Both the position numbers and the translations under genes were made by a program. The notes under the pieces are model-generated. The model ran no database searches. It was not told the origin of the DNA and was given only the letters and a program-made list of their open reading frames with translations. Below, piece after piece: positions 7,542-15,096 of a stretch of 33,518 nt of DNA. The stretch's first letter is position 1; each line of letters opens with the position of its first letter. This DNA is from Candidatus Stoquefichus massiliensis AP9 (lineage in GTDB: Bacteria > Bacillota_I > Bacilli_A > Erysipelotrichales > Coprobacillaceae): the NCBI RefSeq assembly GCF_000455285.1, contig NZ_HG005285.1, positions 162,353-195,870 of the forward strand. Reading direction: 5' to 3'.

Positions 7542-8549
7542 CTAGAATCCTAATACTAACATTAAAATAATATGTATAACAATCATAATTAGAGCCATTG
7601 GTAACTGTGCCTTAATAACTGCCCATTTTTGATCTTTTGTTTCTAAGACCGCACAAGGCACAATATTGAAATTAGCTGCCATTGGTGTCATAAGTGTACC
7701 ACAATATCCAGCAGTCATACCTAAAGCTCCAATAACAGCAGGATTTCCACCTTGTGCAATAACAAATGGATATCCAATTCCAATCGTAATCACCGTAAAA
7801 GCTGCAAAAGCATTACCCATAATCATTGTAAAGATAACCATTCCTAAAACATAAACAATGACACCAATCACAATATTCCCTGATGGCACTACACTAGAAA
7901 TAATTTTTGAAATCACTTCTCCAACTCCCGCAACTTTAAACACTTCACCTAATGCACCTAATAACTGAGGCAATAAACAAGATGCTCCAACCTGCATAAG
8001 TAGTCGTGATGTATCAGAACGCGTCTCAGAAACTCTTGGTTTACAAATAACAATGGCTAAAATCAATGCAACAAGACAAGCTGTTCCAGTCATCACAGCA
8101 CCATCTAAAGCAACAATTTTATCACCTGTTCCTCCAAATGAAAATAATGGGAAAGTAAAATTTCTAAATGAGAAGTAGAAAGCGTTTGAACTATATTTAA
8201 TAAACGATAAAATCAATGCCATAATTCCAATTGAAACAGCAGGAATAAAGATTTTACTTCCCACCTTCTCACTTGCAGCTTGACGAGCCTCTGCTGTTGA
8301 TTCTACAAATTTGCCCATCTTCACTTGTTTCGTCGCTGTTAAACATCCCATAATAACCAGTAATCCACCAGTCACAACTGATGGAATCAGTTTCCCAAAC
8401 ATAAAGATAATTCCTAAGATACACCAAAATAATGATGTTCCAATTTTTGCTTTTTCATTTTTCGTTGCACGAATAGCCGCATCAAAACTCACTAATCCAC
8501 ATAACACATAAAAAAATTCAGGAAGATATACGCCTAAAAACTCTGTCAT
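7542..8549 (-). CDS. DUF979 family membrane protein
   Basis: A 335-residue integral membrane protein with about nine hydrophobic segments. It begins [20 protein letters not shown], and a conserved-looking stretch [18 protein letters not shown] (about 282-299) lies near the C-terminus, as in transporter re-entrant loops. It belongs with DUF969 proteins, which are regularly found next to it and to pcp in Gram-positive bacteria. The start overlaps the DUF969 stop by one base (TAATG). The likely job is a two-part permease for pyroglutamate or small peptides, but this is inference from context; no transport has been assigned here from sequence. Confidence 0.8.
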   Translation of the reverse strand: MTEFLGVYLPEFFYVLCGLVSFDAAIRATKNEKAKIGTSLFWCILGIIFMFGKLIPSVVTGGLLVIMGCLTATKQVKMGKFVESTAEARQAASEKVGSKIFIPAVSIGIMALILSFIKYSSNAFYFSFRNFTFPLFSFGGTGDKIVALDGAVMTGTACLVALILAIVICKPRVSETRSDTSRLLMQVGASCLLPQLLGALGEVFKVAGVGEVISKIISSVVPSGNIVIGVIVYVLGMVIFTMIMGNAFAAFTVITIGIGYPFVIAQGGNPAVIGALGMTAGYCGTLMTPMAANFNIVPCAVLETKDQKWAVIKAQLPMALIMIVIHIILMLVLGF

Positions 8550-9226
8550 TACTTGTTACCTCCTTTTTTCATTTTTATATCAAACCATAGGACTTGTACA
8601 AATGTTAATGCAACTGAAATCAGTGCAATATAAATAGCTGATGATGAAATCATCGATAATGTCATATCTTTAAAACCTAAGCCTACTAACGTTCCTTGGA
8701 TCAAAACAACACCACTTGAAGCAGGAAAAACATTTTGTGCAAAAAAGTTGCCATAGTTTTCAACAGCAGCTGCTAAACCTTTAATTTCTTCATCTTCTTT
8801 TTCTGTTAATTCTTCACCTTTTGCTTTTTGTGCAGCTGCTTCACTCATTGGTAAAATAAGCGGTCTTACAAATTGAACATGTCCACCTATTCTCACATTT
8901 AATGCTGAAGCAGCTGAACGTACAACACTATAAATGCATAAGACCTTTCCAGCTGAAGCATTTTTAATTTTTCCAATTAAATATGCAGCTCTTTCTTTTA
9001 ATCCGTATCTTTCAATAATTGCAATTACAGGAAAGATAATTAAAAATATTGACATAAGTCTATTACTGACAAATGACTCACCTAAAATTTCTAAAACCTC
9101 GACAATATTCATGCCAGAAACTAAACCAGTCACAATTCCAGATACAATAACAACTGCTAATACATCAAGTTTTAATGCAAACCCAACAACAATAATTAAT
9201 ATACCTATCAATGTAATATATTCCAT
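8549..9226 (-). CDS. DUF969 family membrane protein
   Basis: A 225-residue integral membrane protein with about six hydrophobic segments and a charged cytoplasmic-looking loop (EELTEKEDEEIKGL, about 138-151). The block RSAASALNVRIGGHVQFVRP (about 103-122) is the best conserved family region. It starts after AAAGGAG and is the first gene of a four-gene operon with its own consensus promoter. It is paired with DUF979 and pcp, so a partner subunit of a permease is the most reasonable guess. The family assignment rests on length, topology and gene order. Confidence 0.8.
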   Translation of the reverse strand: MEYITLIGILIIVVGFALKLDVLAVVIVSGIVTGLVSGMNIVEVLEILGESFVSNRLMSIFLIIFPVIAIIERYGLKERAAYLIGKIKNASAGKVLCIYSVVRSAASALNVRIGGHVQFVRPLILPMSEAAAQKAKGEELTEKEDEEIKGLAAAVENYGNFFAQNVFPASSGVVLIQGTLVGLGFKDMTLSMISSSAIYIALISVALTFVQVLWFDIKMKKGGNK

Positions 9227-9265
9227 TGTATTTCTCCTTTCAAAATTAAATGACAGACGCCCTGT

Positions 9266-9294
9266 ATTATAACGAATTTTTATTATGATTTCAA
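9266..9294 (-). promoter_or_regulatory. Promoter of the DUF969-DUF979-pcp-GGCT operon
   Basis: On the minus strand TTGAAA (9289-9294), a 17-nt spacer and TATAAT (9266-9271), about 40 nt upstream of the DUF969 ATG. It lies after the orphan IIB-like gene, so the operon can be transcribed independently of it. Confidence 0.8.
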
Positions 9295-9343
9295 CGAAAT
9301 ATGTATAATTTATTGTCTTTGCAAAATCATTTTACCTAATTCG

Positions 9344-9760
9344 TCATTTTTTCTTTATTCCTTTTTGATGATTATATGCACATTGTCTCGTTATTCTTAA
9401 AACATTCTCTTCTCCTGGAAAATGAACAGGATTGATACGATGGTTTGAAAAGATATCTAAAATATCTAATGCATCCTGATAAATTTCTTTAATTTCCATT
9501 TTTCCATACATCCTTGGTGGCAATATATAAATAGGAATAGGTACCTCCTGTTTTTCTACTAATTGTTTGACATAGATATTTAAATGCGGACAACAAACCA
9601 TAATATCAAACTCATTTATTTTTTCTAAAGCAATAGAAAAAGGTGAAAATTCAATCATAGCTTGTTCTTGCATATGATTCTCAATAATCTCCCTTTTCAT
9701 TCTTTCTGCTACATAGCTGGAAGAAAAACCGCCTCCACAACATAATAATATTCTTAACAT
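9344..9760 (-). CDS. Orphan PTS IIB-like (lactose/cellobiose type) protein
   Basis: A 138-residue soluble protein. The N-terminus MLRILLCCGGGFSSSYVAERM matches the phosphocysteine loop of PTS IIB domains of the lactose/cellobiose family (Cys7 or Cys8), here cut to the motif CCGGGFSSS. It continues as a Rossmann-like fold with FDIMVCCPHLN and PIYILPPRMYGKM. IIB domains normally take phosphate from IIA and pass it to a sugar bound by IIC, but no IIA or IIC gene is in the window. The last 30 residues (HFPGEENVLRITRQ onward) extend beyond the usual length of about 100. A strong AAGGAGG site precedes the start. A regulatory or signalling role is possible; the domain call is fairly sure. Confidence 0.65.
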   Translation of the reverse strand: MLRILLCCGGGFSSSYVAERMKREIIENHMQEQAMIEFSPFSIALEKINEFDIMVCCPHLNIYVKQLVEKQEVPIPIYILPPRMYGKMEIKEIYQDALDILDIFSNHRINPVHFPGEENVLRITRQCAYNHQKGIKKK

Positions 9761-9923
9761 AACAATACCTCCTTATTATTATCGTAACATTTTATATAGT
9801 TATTCACAATACATCCTCTCTCTTATTTTCATTTACACTATAAGTAATACTACAAATATTTCCATTATTTTTCTCTTATTCCTTAATTTTTATTATATTT
9901 TTATTTATATTCAAAAAAATGTG

Positions 9924-9952
9924 TTGTTTATATTTATAAAAAAGAGTATAAT
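9924..9952 (+). promoter_or_regulatory. Promoter of ilvE
   Basis: TTGTTT (9924-9929), a 17-nt spacer and TATAAT (9947-9952). The leader before the ATG is only about 20 nt, so there is no room for a T-box or peptide attenuator. The rest of the 218-bp gap (9761-9978) is very AT-rich and shows nothing else. Confidence 0.75.
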
Positions 9953-9978
9953 TTCATTAATTATAAAGGGGGATTTAT

Positions 9979-11043
9979 ATGGAAATCAAAATTGAAAAAG
10001 CAAAAATGCTTAAAGATAAACCCGATCAAAACAACTTAGGGTTTGGTAAATATTTTACTGATCACATGTTTATGATGGATTGGAATGAAGGACAGGGATG
10101 GCATGATGCACGTATTGTACCATATGGACCAATTCCTATGGATCCAGCAACAATGGTTTTACATTATGCGCAAGAAACATTTGAAGGTTTAAAAGCCTAT
10201 CGTAATCCTAACGGTGATATCTTATTATTTAGACCTGAGATGAATGCACGAAGAATGATCAATTCAAATAGACGTATCTGTATGGCTGAAATTCCTGAAG
10301 ATATGTTTGTAGATGCTGTTGAAGCGATTGTTAAATTTGAACAAGATTGGATTCCAACTGCACCTGAAACATCACTGTACATTCGTCCATTTGTTTTTGC
10401 TTCACAGCCAGGTGTGGGTGTTCATCCAGCAACAAGTTATACATTTATGATCATTTTATCACCAGTTGGTGCTTATTATCCTGAAGGTGTTAACCCTGTT
10501 AAAATCTGGGTTGAAGATGAATATGTAAGAGCTGTTAAAGGTGGAACAGGTTTTACAAAATGTGGTGGAAATTATGCAGCTAGCATTGCAGCTCAAGTCA
10601 AAGCAGAACAAAATGGCTATACACAGGTGCTTTGGTTAGATGGTGTTCATAGAAAATATGTTGAAGAAGTAGGAACAATGAATGTTATGTTCTTAATTAA
10701 TGATACCGTTGTAACAGCGGCTTTAGATGGTTCTGTTTTACCTGGTGTTACAAGAGATTCGATTATTCATATCTTAAAAGACTGGGGTTATAAAGTTGAA
10801 GAACGTGATTTAAGTATTGATGAGCTAATGGATGCTGCAAAATCTGGTGCTTTAAAAGAAGCATGGGGAACGGGTACAGCAGCTGTTATTTCTCCAATTG
10901 GAGAATTATGCTATAAAGGTGAAAAAACAATTATTCATGATTTTAAAACAGGTGAGTTAACTCAGAAATTATATGATACTTTAACTGGTATTCAATGGGG
11001 TCAATTAGAAGACAAATATCAATGGACAAAAATCATCCAATAA
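9979..11043 (+). CDS. ilvE: Branched-chain amino acid aminotransferase
   Basis: A 354-residue fold-type IV PLP enzyme that interconverts leucine, isoleucine and valine with their 2-oxo acids, using 2-oxoglutarate/glutamate. The PLP lysine is K194 in GFTKCGGNYAAS. YAQETFEGLKAY (about 63-74) and EVGTMNVMFL (about 230) are typical, and the length fits the bacterial/eukaryotic BCAT2-like group. It starts after AAAGGGGG. It is a single gene with its own promoter and a strong terminator directly after the stop. No other branched-chain genes are adjacent, so it may serve catabolism or final transamination. Confidence 0.95.
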   Translation: MEIKIEKAKMLKDKPDQNNLGFGKYFTDHMFMMDWNEGQGWHDARIVPYGPIPMDPATMVLHYAQETFEGLKAYRNPNGDILLFRPEMNARRMINSNRRICMAEIPEDMFVDAVEAIVKFEQDWIPTAPETSLYIRPFVFASQPGVGVHPATSYTFMIILSPVGAYYPEGVNPVKIWVEDEYVRAVKGGTGFTKCGGNYAASIAAQVKAEQNGYTQVLWLDGVHRKYVEEVGTMNVMFLINDTVVTAALDGSVLPGVTRDSIIHILKDWGYKVEERDLSIDELMDAAKSGALKEAWGTGTAAVISPIGELCYKGEKTIIHDFKTGELTQKLYDTLTGIQWGQLEDKYQWTKIIQ

Positions 11044-11069
11044 TCCAAGGAACATTCTTGGATTTTTTT
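11042..11069 (+). terminator. ilvE terminator
   Basis: AATCCAAG (11042-11049) pairs with CTTGGATT (11057-11064) around a 7-nt loop, followed by a run of T. It overlaps the TAA stop. Confidence 0.9.
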
Positions 11070-11090
11070 GTCTAAAAATTTTATAAAACA

Positions 11091-11131
11091 AGAAAAGAAA
11101 CTGTTTCATTTCAAATTACAGTTTCTTTTCT
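11091..11131 (-). terminator. Terminator of the citrate synthase gene
   Basis: A 13-bp perfect stem, AGAAAAGAAACTG (11091-11103) with CAGTTTCTTTTCT (11119-11131), and a 15-nt loop. On the minus strand it is followed by a T-rich stretch (TGTTTTATAAAATTTTT). Confidence 0.75.
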
Positions 11132-11168
11132 CATACATTCATTTATTTTAATAAATAAAACAATATTT

Positions 11169-12512
11169 CTATCGATCTTCAATATCCTTATAATCTTTCA
11201 TATCTCCAACATATTTTGTAGCAGGTCTAATAATACGATTAGAATAAAGTTTACTTTCAATATTATGTGCAATCCATCCAACAGTTCTTGCAACAACAAA
11301 CAATAGCGGGTAAAGATCACTTGGAATATTGAGCATATCATAAACCAATCCACTATAATAATCAACATTACTACAAACATGAATACCTTTTCTTTGATAA
11401 ATTTCCTCAATAGCAATATCAGCAAAACGAGTATAAAACATATATTCATCATATCGATTTTTTTCAAGTGATAATTCTTTACATTTTTCAGAAAGAATTT
11501 CACTTCTTGGGTCACTTAATGTATAAACAGCATGTCCTATTCCATAAATCAATCCACTATGATCATTAAATTTCTTATCCAAAATACGACGAATAACACT
11601 CTTGATTTGATCATCAGTTGCATGAATAGAAATTTCATCAATGGCTAATTCCATTTGTTTTTTAACAGCCAAATTCGCTCCACCATGTCGTGGACCTTTC
11701 AATGAACCAATGGCTCCAGCAACAGATGAATAGATATCTGTTCCAGTTGAAGAAATAACAACATTTGTAAATGTAGAGTTATTTCCTCCACCATGATCAG
11801 CATGTAACACAAGTGCCACATCTAAAACCTCAGCTTCTTTTTCTGTAAATATTCCATCATCTCTTAAAAGTGCTAAAATCGTTTCAGCAATGCTATAATC
11901 CTTATTTGGATGATGAATAAATAAACTTTGTTCATCAAAATAGTGAACTTTGGTTTGATACGTATAACAAACAATACTTGGTATTTTCGCCAATAAATTA
12001 ATCCCTTTTTCCAAAGTTTCCTTTGTTCCTATATTATCAGGATCACTATCATAACCATATAACATTAAAACTTCCTGTTGTAGCTTATTCATTAGATTCT
12101 TTGCTGGAAACCCTAAAATATTCCCCTCTAAATAATGTGGTGGTAATTCATAATTATCACTTAATATCCTTTTAAACATTTCAAATTCATCACTGTTTGG
12201 TAAATATCCAAATAAAATCAAAAAACAAACTTCTTCAAATAAATATCTTTTACCCTTATACCCACTTTTCAAAAAATCTTTAACATTAATTCCACGATAA
12301 TACAATGAACCAAAGTCATCTAATTTCTCACCATTGACTTTCTTATATCCAACAACATCTGATATTTTTGTGAGACCAACTAAAACTCCTGTCCCATCCT
12401 CATTACGCAATCCTTTTTTGACAGCATAAGTTTTATAGAGTTCATTTTCAATTTTATTTTCTTTTAAAGATTTTTCAAAAAAATCCTGAATCCGATCTTT
12501 CACATCAATCAC
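11169..12512 (-). CDS. Citrate synthase
   Basis: A 447-residue enzyme that condenses acetyl-CoA with oxaloacetate. Active-site blocks are clear: LHADHGGGN (H237-H240), GPRHGGAN (H276), GIGHAVYTLSDPRSEIL (H327, R336) and NVDYYSG (D384). The N-terminus carries about 50 extra residues compared with the short CitZ type. No aconitase or isocitrate dehydrogenase gene is nearby, so it may serve glutamate synthesis through a partial cycle; this is an inference. The start follows AAGGGGTGATTG. An extended -10 box and a 16-bp palindrome lie upstream. Confidence 0.93.
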   Translation of the reverse strand: MIDVKDRIQDFFEKSLKENKIENELYKTYAVKKGLRNEDGTGVLVGLTKISDVVGYKKVNGEKLDDFGSLYYRGINVKDFLKSGYKGKRYLFEEVCFLILFGYLPNSDEFEMFKRILSDNYELPPHYLEGNILGFPAKNLMNKLQQEVLMLYGYDSDPDNIGTKETLEKGINLLAKIPSIVCYTYQTKVHYFDEQSLFIHHPNKDYSIAETILALLRDDGIFTEKEAEVLDVALVLHADHGGGNNSTFTNVVISSTGTDIYSSVAGAIGSLKGPRHGGANLAVKKQMELAIDEISIHATDDQIKSVIRRILDKKFNDHSGLIYGIGHAVYTLSDPRSEILSEKCKELSLEKNRYDEYMFYTRFADIAIEEIYQRKGIHVCSNVDYYSGLVYDMLNIPSDLYPLLFVVARTVGWIAHNIESKLYSNRIIRPATKYVGDMKDYKDIEDR

Positions 12513-12533
12513 CCCTTATTTGATATTGTCCCT

Positions 12534-12539
12534 ATTATA
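12534..12539 (-). promoter_or_regulatory. -10 box of the citrate synthase promoter
   Basis: TGATATAAT on the minus strand (extended -10), about 22 nt upstream of the ATG. No good -35 hexamer lies at 16-18 nt; that region is occupied by the edge of the palindrome at 12553-12568. Confidence 0.65.
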
Positions 12540-12552
12540 TCATATTTTTGTA

Positions 12553-12568
12553 TAATTGTATACAATTA
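12553..12568. promoter_or_regulatory. Perfect 16-bp palindrome upstream of citrate synthase
   Basis: TAATTGTATACAATTA is a perfect inverted repeat placed over the -35 region of the citrate synthase promoter. Its core TTGTATACAA resembles operators of GntR-family regulators, but no regulator gene for it is in the window. It is a candidate operator. Confidence 0.5.
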
Positions 12569-12611
12569 ATGTGTGAGATACCAAAAAAGGTATTTCAACC
12601 TTTTTTTATTA

Positions 12612-13130
12612 TTATAATGTTTGAGGAATTTGATAGTTAATTCTTAAAACGTCAAACCACTTTTGTTTTTTATGCATATCATCATGACTACCATAAGCTT
12701 GAAATACTGTATAATCATTTTGAACAATAAAATAGATATTATCTGACTGATTAATAATTGTCCTTACTCTCACTGTTGGTGAAATGATTTCTTCATCAGT
12801 TTTTACAATATCTTGCTGATTGAAATCATGAAATAATGATGCATACATATGATAAGCAGTATCTGTTGAAGTCATATAATAACTCTCAAAGCTTAATGAA
12901 TAAACATCCTGATAATCAGGTGTCAATGTTGTTGTATGAAAACGAATGCCTTTTTCGTTTCCTTGATCACCATATTCATCAAGTTTCATACAATTTGGAT
13001 ACTCAGTTAATCCTAGATATTTCTGATACTGATTACCGCTAATAAAAACAACTGCAATACACACAACTAGAAAAACACCAACAATCAAACTAACCGTTTT
13101 TACATTATGATGATGATATTGATTACTCAT
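12612..13130 (-). CDS. Membrane-anchored protein of unknown function
   Basis: I do not recognise this 172-residue protein. It starts MSNQYHHHN, has one membrane segment at about residues 10-31 (VSLIVGVFLVVCIAVVFISG) and an outer domain of about 140 residues rich in Tyr, Asp and Thr with a predicted mixed alpha/beta pattern. The start at 13130 is chosen because GGGAGGAAATCAC lies just before it; a longer in-frame version from 13172 would place this ribosome-binding site inside the gene. It lies 80 nt downstream of the HAD phosphatase gene and may share its transcript. No cysteine pair or known motif is visible in the outer part. Confidence 0.6.
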   Translation of the reverse strand: MSNQYHHHNVKTVSLIVGVFLVVCIAVVFISGNQYQKYLGLTEYPNCMKLDEYGDQGNEKGIRFHTTTLTPDYQDVYSLSFESYYMTSTDTAYHMYASLFHDFNQQDIVKTDEEIISPTVRVRTIINQSDNIYFIVQNDYTVFQAYGSHDDMHKKQKWFDVLRINYQIPQTL

Positions 13131-13210
13131 GTGATTTCCTCCCATCCTATATCTATATAAAGTATAACGCAAATTATCTTAAACTACCATCATAAAATGA
13201 GATTTAAAAC

Positions 13211-13984
13211 TTAAATCCATCCAAAATGCTTACAAGCATATTCTATACCATCCTCAACACTTGTCTTTGTAATAAACGTTGCTTTTTCTTTCAGTTCATC
13301 ACATGCATTTCCCATTGCAATGTTTGTCCATTCTGTCTTAAACATCACTAAATCATTAAAATCATCACCAAAAACAATAACATCTTCTCGGCAACCATGA
13401 ACCTTTTCTAACATCTTATAGATTCCTTCATCTTTTGCATCATGCTGATAAGTCAAATATTCATCCATAAAACGAATGTGACCTAATGAATCTTTTAATA
13501 TAAATTGATCCTCTTCATCTTTTGAAATAGCAATATAAATTTTGTAAATATCAGCAATTTCTTCATAAGTTAAATTTTTATCTAATATGTATCTTGTTGG
13601 CTCCTGACGATAACCAACTTGCTGAATAAATAATTCATCATTCATTAATACATCTATGCTGTCATTATAAGCAATTAGTAGACCATAACCATTTTTATGT
13701 GCTTCATGACATAAATCGACTGCTTTTTGATGATCTAATGGACGATTTTCAATCAATTCATCATGTATTGTTAAGGCTGCTCCACCATTACTAACTATAT
13801 GATGAATACCAGCCTCCTTAGCAAATCTTTTTGTTTTATAATAAGCTCTTCCTGTAGCTATCGCAACAAAATGCCCTTGTCGCTGTAATTCTTGAATTGT
13901 TTGCTTGGCACTTGGAACAATTAGTCCAGTTTGTTTATTTGTAAGTGTGCCATCAATATCAAAAAAGAAATATTTTTTACGCAT
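13211..13984 (-). CDS. Cof-type HAD-superfamily phosphatase
   Basis: A 257-residue cytoplasmic hydrolase of HAD subfamily IIB. The motifs are FFDIDGTLTN (motif I, Asp9 and Asp11), IATGR (motif II, about 42) and VFGDDFNDLVMF (motif IV, about 210), with a cap domain in between. Such enzymes dephosphorylate sugar phosphates, pyridoxal phosphate or flavin precursors; the substrate cannot be read from sequence. The start follows GTGGAGG. It is 21 nt downstream of the AI-2E-family gene, so the two are probably co-transcribed. Confidence 0.88.
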   Translation of the reverse strand: MRKKYFFFDIDGTLTNKQTGLIVPSAKQTIQELQRQGHFVAIATGRAYYKTKRFAKEAGIHHIVSNGGAALTIHDELIENRPLDHQKAVDLCHEAHKNGYGLLIAYNDSIDVLMNDELFIQQVGYRQEPTRYILDKNLTYEEIADIYKIYIAISKDEEDQFILKDSLGHIRFMDEYLTYQHDAKDEGIYKMLEKVHGCREDVIVFGDDFNDLVMFKTEWTNIAMGNACDELKEKATFITKTSVEDGIEYACKHFGWI

Positions 13985-14005
13985 AATATATCCTCCACAT
14001 ACTTA

Positions 14006-15043
14006 TTATATCAAACCATCTGACTTGTGCAAAGATGAATCCATCGAATCAATGAAACTATAAATCAAACTCATATGAATTGGTGAAAGTACAATCCCTA
14101 TCACACCAAAGAAATGAAGATGAATCATCATTGATAATAATAATAGAAAGGAAGGAATCTGCATTTGTTTATTCATAATTTGTGGTTCTAATAAACTTCT
14201 AACAACATTAATAATAAGATATATTAAAAAAAGATAGAATGCTTTTAAATAAATACCTTTCACTATAAAAACAATACACATTGGTATTAAAACAATTCCA
14301 ACACCTATAAATGGCAAACTATCTAATAATGCTGTCATAACTGCATAGAGTAGTGGATGTTTCATTCTTAAAATAGAAAAACCTATCCATAGTATTAAAA
14401 AACATAAAAACATTAATATCAGTTGACATTTTAGATAGATTTTTAAACTAATTAAACAACGCTGTTTCACAGTAGATATGATATATAATACTTTTTGATG
14501 ACAAAGTGATATCATTTTTTCACGCATTGGATCATAATCTAAAACCAAAAAGAAAGTAGAAATAATAAATAAAAAGAAAGAGAAAATAAATGATGGAATT
14601 TGAGTAATCATAATGGATAATGAAGAAATCGCCTGAAAAAAACTTTCAGTTAAAAAATTTTGAATTGATGAAAGAATATCAGTTTGACCAAAAAATGAAA
14701 ATTGTTGAGAAAGAGTTATAAGAAATTGCTGAAAGAACGGTTCAATCATTGTTTCATAGTAAACAGGTAATTTTGTTAAAATATCTGCAAAGAAAAAGAA
14801 AAGATAAGTGATAAGACTTCCTAACAGCAAAGTTAATAATAAATAAATAACTAATAAAAGAGATATCCCTATAGCACTTCTTTTGACATGAAAATAATTT
14901 TCCAATAAATCAATTAATGGTTTCATAATATAATAACAAAGAAAAGCCAATATAAAAGGAAAAAGAACTCCAAAAAGATATTTTAATATCAAACAATATA
15001 TCATAATTATTCCAAAAATCATTATTCCTTTATTCTTACGCAT
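14006..15043 (-). CDS. AI-2E/YtvI-family membrane permease
   Basis: A 345-residue integral membrane protein with about eight hydrophobic segments. The C-terminal half has the family signature SLPFIGVGIVLIP (about 246-258), NVVRSLLEPQIM (about 281-292) and FFGVIGIVLSP. Members include AI-2 exporter TqsA, Na+/H+ antiporter-like proteins and the sporulation protein YtvI; the cargo here is unknown. The ATG at 15043 is preferred because AGGTGAT lies 5-6 nt before it; an in-frame GTG three codons earlier overlaps that site. The upstream deacetylase gene ends in a terminator, so a local promoter is expected. Confidence 0.85.
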   Translation of the reverse strand: MRKNKGIMIFGIIMIYCLILKYLFGVLFPFILAFLCYYIMKPLIDLLENYFHVKRSAIGISLLLVIYLLLTLLLGSLITYLFFFFADILTKLPVYYETMIEPFFQQFLITLSQQFSFFGQTDILSSIQNFLTESFFQAISSLSIMITQIPSFIFSFFLFIISTFFLVLDYDPMREKMISLCHQKVLYIISTVKQRCLISLKIYLKCQLILMFLCFLILWIGFSILRMKHPLLYAVMTALLDSLPFIGVGIVLIPMCIVFIVKGIYLKAFYLFLIYLIINVVRSLLEPQIMNKQMQIPSFLLLLSMMIHLHFFGVIGIVLSPIHMSLIYSFIDSMDSSLHKSDGLI

Positions 15044-15075
15044 TGATATCACCTATACAATATATGTGACAAATT

Positions 15076-15096
15076 AAAAAAAAGCCCTCCTGGGCT
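15076..15096 (-). terminator. Terminator of the polysaccharide deacetylase gene
   Basis: AGCCC (15083-15087), loop TCCT and GGGCT (15092-15096), followed on the minus strand by eight T. The stem overlaps the TAG stop codon. Confidence 0.9.

Noticed and set aside
12575-12612. Hairpin GAGATACC/GGTATTTC followed by T run upstream of citrate synthase
   Set aside because: The T run is on the plus strand, where no gene reads toward it; for the minus-strand gene at 12612 the stem lacks a U tail. Its role is unclear, so it is not listed as a terminator.
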